Shown: in pieces, positions 29,879 to 34,776 of the stretch
Numbering within the stretch: the stretch's first letter is position 1
Layout: each line of letters opens with the position of its first letter
From: Pseudomonadota bacterium
GTDB taxonomy: Bacteria > Pseudomonadota > Alphaproteobacteria > Rhizobiales > Devosiaceae
Length of the DNA: 34,776 nucleotides
Direction of reading: 5' to 3'
Assembly: GCA_023428425.1 (NCBI GenBank)
Contig: JAEYYP010000070.1
Location: forward strand, 1 to 34,776
Position numbers and translations under genes: made by a program
Notes under the pieces: model-generated
What the model was told of the DNA's origin: nothing
The model's database searches: none
The model's input: only the letters and a program-made list of their open reading frames with translations

Positions 29879-31195
29879 TCACTCACCAGCCTTCTTCCCG
29901 ATCACTATCTCATCGACAAGCGCGGCCCATGCGTCTAGGGCGCGGCGCTTCTCAGGCAGGTAGTCATTGAGGTCGTAGTGTCGGCCGGTGACGGCCGCCG
30001 CTCCACCGGTATCGCCGGCGTGGGCGATCACCTGAGAGACGATGAACCGCGGAATTCCGATGCGCTCGCTCGTCAGGTTTGTGGCGCCCGTGCGTCGCAG
30101 ATCATGCGGAGTGGCGTCGGCGATGTCGAGCGTGCTGCAGACCCGCCCCATGGCCCGGCTGAACGAATGGCGCGCGATCGGCGCCGGATCCTCGTCGCGG
30201 TTACGAGGCGAGGGGAATAGGTAGGGGGAATCCCCGGCGAGAGACATTGCCTGCTCGACCAGTTCGACCGCCCGCGTGCTCAACGGCACGAGGTGCGGTC
30301 GCTTCCCCTTCATCCTGGCCGCCGGGATCAGCCAAGTCTTGGCTTTCAGATCGAACTCCGCCTTGGCCGCGCCGATGACCTCGCCGCCTCGCTGAAGCGT
30401 CAGGGCGGCCAGCTGGAGGGCCTTGCCGACCTCCGGTGATAGCTGGAGCCCCTGATAGTCCTGCGGGCGCTCCCAGGCGCCCCACAGTGCTTTCAGCTCG
30501 TCGTCGGTAAGCACGCGCTCGCGAGCCTTCGGCGCGACCACCGCAATGCCCGTGGCGGGGTTGTGCTCGATCACCTCTTTCCAGACCGCGTACGAGAGAA
30601 TCTGCCGCAGTACGTTTCGGCAATGGCGACCGTTCGACACTGCCGGCGGTGCCTTCTTCTCTCCCGCCTTTCGCTTCGCGCTGGCTTTCCGAGACTGCTT
30701 CGAGACGAAGGTCTGAATGTCTGCGCGCCGCAGCGTGGTGACGGCGGTATCGCCGAGCTCGGGCACTATGAGCTTGTCGAACACACGGCGCTCCTCGGTG
30801 AGCGTCCCGATCCGCTTCGGCTTCGCGTTCGGCCGGTGAAGGCCCATTGCCGCGTCGGCAAAGTACTGCTGTCCGAGCGCCGATATGGTGTTGAGCTTGC
30901 GAGCCGCCGCGGCAACCTTCTCAGCGCGCTCCGCCGCCACGACGTCGTGGCCACTGGCGATCGAGCCTTTCAGCTTCCGTGCCTCCTCTCTCGCCTTCGA
31001 CAGGGACACGGCGGGGAAGGCGCCAAGGCGCTTGCGCCGTTGCCCTTCGGCACTGCGGTAGCGCACCGACCAGGTACGCTCACCAGTGTCGGTGACGCGG
31101 AAGATCAGGCCCGGCTCGTCGTCGTCACGCAGCTCGAGGCGCTTGCCCTTGTCGGGCAGAGCGTTCTTGAGAATGTCGGTTGTGAGCTTGACCAT
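29879..31195 (-). CDS. Tyrosine integrase of the element (P4-like)
   Basis: A 438-residue integrase that inserts and, with a directionality factor, excises the element at tRNA-Arg. It has the P4-type layout: N-terminal arm-binding DUF4102-like domain (about 1-90, with GLIFRVTDTGERTWSVRYRS), a core-binding domain (about 105-210), and the catalytic domain with R in LTLQRGGEVIGA, HDLRRTGAT, IAHAG and the tyrosine in RHYDLNDYLPEKRRAL. ATG 31195 is chosen; the frame runs further to 31336 but through the arm sites. No Shine-Dalgarno sequence is seen and the G-rich repeats abut the start, so self-regulation is possible. Confidence 0.93.
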   Translation of the reverse strand: MVKLTTDILKNALPDKGKRLELRDDDEPGLIFRVTDTGERTWSVRYRSAEGQRRKRLGAFPAVSLSKAREEARKLKGSIASGHDVVAAERAEKVAAAARKLNTISALGQQYFADAAMGLHRPNAKPKRIGTLTEERRVFDKLIVPELGDTAVTTLRRADIQTFVSKQSRKASAKRKAGEKKAPPAVSNGRHCRNVLRQILSYAVWKEVIEHNPATGIAVVAPKARERVLTDDELKALWGAWERPQDYQGLQLSPEVGKALQLAALTLQRGGEVIGAAKAEFDLKAKTWLIPAARMKGKRPHLVPLSTRAVELVEQAMSLAGDSPYLFPSPRNRDEDPAPIARHSFSRAMGRVCSTLDIADATPHDLRRTGATNLTSERIGIPRFIVSQVIAHAGDTGGAAAVTGRHYDLNDYLPEKRRALDAWAALVDEIVIGKKAGE

Positions 31196-31247
31196 GGGGG
31201 CACGCCGGGGGCACGAAATCAGCGCATCGGGTGGCTGACGGGGGCAC
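31196..31247 (+). repeat. Right-end arm-type repeats
   Basis: Three GGGGGCAC units: a tandem pair at 31196-31215 (19 of 20 identical to 12942-12961) and one at 31240-31247. They lie directly before the integrase start. An inverted repeat GCATCGGGT / ACCCGATGC (31224-31232, 31298-31306) is in the same region. Confidence 0.6.
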
Positions 31248-31335
31248 ACACTGGCACAAACAGATATGCGGAGATAGCTGAAAATGCTGGTGCCTTGACC
31301 CGATGCGGCATCTGATGGCAGGGTGGAGTTACCCA

Positions 31336-31381
31336 ACTACGAATCTGAGGGTCGGACGTTCGAATCGTTCCGGGCGCGCCA
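31336..31381 (+). repeat. attR: 46-bp copy of the tRNA-Arg 3' end
   Basis: Perfect copy of 12850-12895, from the anticodon stem to CCA, without the 5' half of the tRNA. It marks the right boundary of the element. Confidence 0.95.
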
Positions 31382-31448
31382 CTTCTCCCCGACGATGTCG
31401 GGCCAAAATCGGTCTGGGTCGATTCCAAAGAATCTTGGGTCGATCGGA

Positions 31449-32084
31449 CTAGGGCCTAGCAGCTTTGAACACCTCGTCAGCGGAACAACCTAGGGCGGCG
31501 GCAAGCGCCTCGGCGATCCTGACGTGAAGCATTCTCGCTTCATCGAGCACGTTGTACTGAGGTACTCCACCTTCCATTCGAAACAGCGTCTTCAAGTCAT
31601 TCTTGTAGGTGTTGTCGTAGACGATGACGCCGTCCGCTAACTGGATCGCCTTGGGGAGGCGCTCGAACGCGTTGTCGTATCTGCGTTTGATTGACGCTTC
31701 CGGGATGCCGTGCCCACCGTTCGCGACACGGCTGCGCACCCGTGCGATGTTCAATGCGACACTCTCGAGCACTACGAAGACCAAGTTCGTTTGAAACCCT
31801 GCATCCCTAGCCTTTGCCATGTGGCGCAGAGCCTGATGGCTGCTGAGGGTCGTCTCCCAATGGAAGCTCTGCCGTTCGGCAACGAGTTCATCGAGTCGTT
31901 CCAGAACCATCCGTCCTGCGGCGAGCGACGCATTCTCTGGGTGAACAGGATCAAGGAGGCGGGCTATTTCATCAGCGTTGACCAGCTCCCCAGGCGGCGC
32001 CATGCTTCTGATCAAGGTAGACTTGCCAGAACCATTTGCTCCCCCGAAGACAGTGCAAACTGGCCTCATGGGATCGTTGATCAT
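31449..32084 (-). CDS. Zeta-type toxin kinase
   Basis: A 211-residue P-loop kinase of the zeta-toxin family, which phosphorylates UDP-N-acetylglucosamine or similar targets and stops growth. Walker A is GGANGSGKST (residues 14-23). D38 in VNADEIA and E77 in FHWETTLSS are the family's substrate-site positions, followed by RVRSRVANGGHGIPEASIKR with the usual arginines. The ATG at 32084 overlaps the stop of the small upstream gene (TGATG); a TTG one codon earlier is possible. The coupled order of small gene then toxin supports a toxin-antitoxin module. Confidence 0.85.
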   Translation of the reverse strand: MINDPMRPVCTVFGGANGSGKSTLIRSMAPPGELVNADEIARLLDPVHPENASLAAGRMVLERLDELVAERQSFHWETTLSSHQALRHMAKARDAGFQTNLVFVVLESVALNIARVRSRVANGGHGIPEASIKRRYDNAFERLPKAIQLADGVIVYDNTYKNDLKTLFRMEGGVPQYNVLDEARMLHVRIAEALAAALGCSADEVFKAARP

Positions 32085-32308
32085 CAAGGACCAGGCGGCA
32101 AGGTATCGAGAACGATGTCACCCTCATCGCCGATTTCCACCTTCTGACGCGTGCCGTCCGGCAACTCCTTGATGATCCCGTTCGAAAGAGCGTCGTCCAT
32201 GTAGTAAACGGCCACGCCAGCGCGTTTCATGTCTGCCGCCGCGCGGCCACCTGCGGTGCGGATCGCTTCAGCAAAAGTGTCAGCGTTCTCGAAGAGTCGG
32301 TTGCTCAT
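32084..32308 (-). CDS. Putative antitoxin of the zeta-type toxin
   Basis: A 74-residue acidic protein beginning MSNRLFENADTFAEAIR, with GVAVYYMDDALSNGIIKELP, then DGTRQKVEI. It resembles the small genes that precede zeta-like toxins in rhizobia; it is not similar to the classical epsilon antitoxin by eye. ATG 32308 with AGGTGC upstream. The longer frame to 32482 runs into the repeat array and is rejected. Confidence 0.65.
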   Translation of the reverse strand: MSNRLFENADTFAEAIRTAGGRAAADMKRAGVAVYYMDDALSNGIIKELPDGTRQKVEIGDEGDIVLDTLPPGP

Positions 32309-32440
32309 GCTGCACCTAGGTTGGAATTGGTGTCTCTCAATGTAGAGGCTCCACGAGAAAAATGCCAATTGGCCAAGCGTGATCTTGAGCGGCGCCAAAG
32401 CCTCGATCATTCTCACCAGTCTGGTCGACAACCGGCCAGG

Positions 32441-32519
32441 AATCGACCCAGATTTCTTTGGCAGATCGCGAAATCGACCCAAGTTCCTTTGGCAGCATCG
32501 ACCCAGGAAATTTTGGCAG
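32441..32519 (-). repeat. Three-copy 24-nt repeat array
   Basis: Three 24-nt units, the last two contiguous, sharing ATCGACCCA-N6-TTTGG and CAG. The remainder of 32309-32606 shows no gene. Confidence 0.8.
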
Positions 32520-32606
32520 GTTGAGGGATTTCAGAGGTTTAGGCGACCAAACCCTGATTTGGCACGACAGACGACCATCACTCCAAATCGTCGCTGGCTC
32601 GACGCC

Positions 32607-34685
32607 CTAAGGGGCGGCCGCGAGTTTGAAGTAGCCAACGGTCACCGAGACTTCGCCCTGCTGGTCGGTAATTTCCTGGAGGATGACGGGAAAGATGCGC
32701 TTGGCCTCATGCACAGTCGCCAACTGCGTGGTGGTCAACGGCTCCTTGTGCGAGATGGCCACGACCAGCATCGGCGTCGGGGCTGCCGAGTTGTAACGGA
32801 GGTTGTCGAGGGTGAAGCTGCCGCTGCTACCGGTTCTTTCCAGGAAACTCGTGAAGCTCTGAACGCTGCCGCGCGACGACACGAGGAAGAGGTCGGTAAT
32901 CCAACCGTCCAGACGGGCGAGGTTGCCGGTCAGCGAGCCGTCGTACGCGACATTGGTCGACTGGAGATCGAGGGTGGGGCCTCCGACCGCCGACCGGGCG
33001 CTCACTGCCGCCATGAAGTCGGCGACAGCACATTGGGCCGGGTCGATCATCCTCAACTGGATGTCGGGGTCGATGCCGAACTCCCTCTCAAAAGCGGTGC
33101 CAAGCTGCACGAACGGCGCCTCTGACTGGCCAAAAGCCTCGATCTCGACGAAGCTCTCCGCGGCGCCGATCGGGGCCGCAAACCTGCAGGCGCCAAGCTG
33201 GTAGCTCCTCAACCAGGCGAGTTGCGCGGGTAGTGCGCCCAGCGGAGGCTCGGCGGGGGGAGGAGGGGTCACTGTCTCTTTGTCTTTGCCTTCGTCGGTT
33301 TCGTCGATTTGCTGCTGCGCGATCTCCGGCTCAACGAGAGGCAGGAAACTGTCCCTGAGCAGGTACGCCGCGCCGCCCGCGGCTGCCAGCAGGCCCACCA
33401 CGACTGCAGCGACGATCGCTCCGCCGCCGGATTTCTTGCGCGGCTGGACGCTCTTTCCGAAGCGCGTGGAGGGAGTTGACGGATAGGTGGGGGGTGGACT
33501 GGCCGAGGGCTGACGGAACGGGCTCTCGCTGGCTCGGCCGGAGAGCGGTGACGACGGGCCCATCGGGTTACCGACAGGTGGTTGACTGCCTGCGCCGGCG
33601 GGAACGGAGAACGGAGCCATTGGCGATATCGAGCCCGGCGGTGGAGCACCCAGCGGGCTCGAGCCGTAAGGCGGCACGGGCGGCAGGTCGCGCGCCGTCG
33701 GAGGCTGGGAGGGGCGCCAAGACGCCGGTGCCTGGGACGTCGGCGCCAGGGGCATGTCGCGCAGAACAGTGGTACCGTCCCATGATGGGCGCGGGGGCGA
33801 CGAACGGACGGTGTCGGTCGAGGTCATGTCAAGGAGGCTGATCACCTCCTGCATGTCGCGAGGCCGGTCGGAGGGGAGGGGGGCGAGCATGCGCTCCAGC
33901 GCCGGTCTGATCGCCGGGTCGATACCCGTGAGGTCCGGGACGCGGCGGCGCTTGTCGACCACGTCGGCTTGCGACCCGCTCATGTCGAGGGGCTTGCCCA
34001 GCATGGCGGCGGCGGCCACCAGACCGAGGCTGTAAATATCCGAACTGCGCGTGACCTGCCCGCCCGCGAGGCCGAGTTGCTCCGGCGAAACGAACAGGTA
34101 GGTGCCGGCGAACTTCCCATCCAACAGCGTGCGCCCATCGCCGATATTCTGCGCCTTGGCGATGCCGAAATCGATGATCTTGGCCCGCGTCACGTCCCGA
34201 TCGGGCAAGATGATGTTGCTTGGCGAAAGGTCGCGGTGGATCACGCTCAGGTTGTGGGCGGCGTCGAGGCCGAGCGCGATGCGGGTGACAAGCGCCCTCA
34301 GCCTGGGCGCATCCAGCGGCGTCTTCTCCGTGAACTCGCCGAGGCGCACGCCATCGACAAACTCCATGACGAGGTACGGACGGTTGAGTTCCTTGTCCAC
34401 CGCGTAGGAGAGGTAGCGGACGATGGCGTCATTGTGCAGCTTGCTGAGGACCTGCGACTCTCGCTTGAACAGCGCCAGGTTGGTAGTGTCGCGGGCGACC
34501 TCGGGCAACACCACCTTGATGGCGACCAGCTCGTCGTTGTGGACGTTGCGGGCGCGATAGACCTCTGCCATGCCGCCAAGCGCGATCTGCTGCTCGATCT
34601 CATAGGTGTCGCCCAGCATGGTCTTGGGCGGCAGCCCATCGAAAGAAGGCGGGGACGGCTCGGCAGCGTCGCTTTCGTCAGTCAT
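32607..34685 (-). CDS. Membrane Ser/Thr protein kinase, PpkA/ImpN-like
   Basis: A 692-residue eukaryotic-type kinase. The kinase domain (about 28-290) has the glycine loop LGGMAEVY, K57 in VAIK, the catalytic loop HRDLSPSNI (D152), DFG (D172) and SPEQLG. A long Pro/Ser-rich linker (about 300-415) leads to one transmembrane helix (about 421-442) and an extracytoplasmic domain (about 480-692) ending VGYFKLAAAP. This layout resembles the PpkA/ImpN kinases of type VI secretion clusters, where phosphorylation triggers assembly. No other T6SS gene is inside the window. ATG 34685 is chosen over 34754; no good Shine-Dalgarno sequence is seen for either. Confidence 0.85.
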   Translation of the reverse strand: MTDESDAAEPSPPSFDGLPPKTMLGDTYEIEQQIALGGMAEVYRARNVHNDELVAIKVVLPEVARDTTNLALFKRESQVLSKLHNDAIVRYLSYAVDKELNRPYLVMEFVDGVRLGEFTEKTPLDAPRLRALVTRIALGLDAAHNLSVIHRDLSPSNIILPDRDVTRAKIIDFGIAKAQNIGDGRTLLDGKFAGTYLFVSPEQLGLAGGQVTRSSDIYSLGLVAAAAMLGKPLDMSGSQADVVDKRRRVPDLTGIDPAIRPALERMLAPLPSDRPRDMQEVISLLDMTSTDTVRSSPPRPSWDGTTVLRDMPLAPTSQAPASWRPSQPPTARDLPPVPPYGSSPLGAPPPGSISPMAPFSVPAGAGSQPPVGNPMGPSSPLSGRASESPFRQPSASPPPTYPSTPSTRFGKSVQPRKKSGGGAIVAAVVVGLLAAAGGAAYLLRDSFLPLVEPEIAQQQIDETDEGKDKETVTPPPPAEPPLGALPAQLAWLRSYQLGACRFAAPIGAAESFVEIEAFGQSEAPFVQLGTAFEREFGIDPDIQLRMIDPAQCAVADFMAAVSARSAVGGPTLDLQSTNVAYDGSLTGNLARLDGWITDLFLVSSRGSVQSFTSFLERTGSSGSFTLDNLRYNSAAPTPMLVVAISHKEPLTTTQLATVHEAKRIFPVILQEITDQQGEVSVTVGYFKLAAAP

Positions 34686-34776
34686 GTATCGGCCGTTTGG
34701 ATGTCTATGCCAGAAAAGGGCTCTGGCGGTCGGGTCGCATCGGGATCGCGACACTTGAACACGACAACGGTCACAG

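Larger units (their letters stand above)
12850..31381. mobile_element. 18.5-kb integrated phage-like element in tRNA-Arg
   Basis: The element is bounded by 46-bp perfect direct repeats of the tRNA-Arg 3' end, with a tyrosine integrase reading inward from the right end. Its content is mosaic: lysogeny-type regulators, an AlpA-like regulator, a replication-like protein, terminase small subunit, tape measure, tail chaperone candidates, a second tyrosine recombinase and accessory genes. Large terminase, portal, protease, capsid, baseplate and lysis genes were looked for and not seen. This fits a phage-inducible-island-type satellite with tail genes, or a prophage that has lost its packaging and head modules. 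Confidence 0.88.
31403..32519. mobile_element. Toxin-antitoxin cassette between inward terminal-repeat arrays
   Basis: CCAAA-N6/7-TGGGTCGAT occurs twice in direct order on the left (31403-31424, 31425-31444) and three times in opposite orientation on the right (32441-32464, 32472-32495, 32496-32519). Both arrays read inward, as multiple terminal repeats of IS21-like transposons do. Only the zeta-type toxin pair lies between them; there is no transposase. The left array begins 21 bp after attR. Confidence 0.5.

Noticed and set aside
31219..31428. Minus-strand frame whose translation resembles an annotated peptide ending in DPQIRSW
   Set aside because: It reads across the attR copy of the tRNA antisense strand; this is a known false gene made by tRNA repeats (the same peptide arises at 12376-12924).
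32441..32519. Three repeats resembling a short CRISPR array
   Set aside because: Only three units, two of them contiguous without a spacer, and inverted copies exist on the other side of the toxin pair; terminal repeats fit better. No cas gene.

Overview
The window is GC-rich chromosomal DNA from an alphaproteobacterium, most likely Hyphomicrobiales (Devosia-like). This is inferred from the core order rpmH-rnpA-yidC-(sulfotransferase)-engB with argB nearby on the same strand, from the ECF sigma/anti-sigma/fasciclin/MsrB cluster, and from protein signatures. No search was run, so the genus is a guess.

Left part (1-12818) is chromosomal backbone. argB (minus strand, cut by the window edge) is followed by an envelope or oxidative-stress block: an ECF sigma factor overlapping its membrane anti-sigma factor, a secreted fasciclin-domain protein behind an ECF-type promoter, and a Tat-exported MsrB. 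Then come a class I glutamine amidotransferase and an unrecognised exported protein. The minus-strand operon rpmH-rnpA-yidC-Stf0-like sulfotransferase-engB starts from a clear sigma70-type promoter. A flavin disulfide-reductase homologue without redox cysteines and a sensor histidine kinase with an altered G1 box lead to tRNA-Arg(ACG).

Middle part (12850-31381) is an 18.5-kb integrated element. Its ends are 46-bp direct repeats of the 3' part of tRNA-Arg, and a tyrosine integrase sits just inside the right end. G-rich 20-nt repeats near both ends look like integrase arm sites. It encodes a leftward Arc-like regulator diverging across a palindromic operator from an AlpA-like regulator. A tightly overlapping early operon includes a winged-helix replication-like protein. 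Next are a lone receiver-domain protein, a terminase small subunit, a tape-measure protein and probable tail chaperones, then accessory genes: an outer-membrane barrel, RHH regulators, a second tyrosine recombinase, and a membrane protein coupled to an ImmA/IrrE metallopeptidase. I see no large terminase, portal, capsid or lysis gene. The element is therefore either a phage satellite of the PICI type that carries some tail genes, or a prophage remnant.

Right part (31382-34776): a small zeta-type toxin/antitoxin pair lies between two inward-facing arrays of a short repeat that resemble multiple terminal repeats of a transposon, with no transposase between them. It is followed by a large membrane Ser/Thr kinase similar to the PpkA/ImpN type associated with type VI secretion, whose locus may continue beyond the window.
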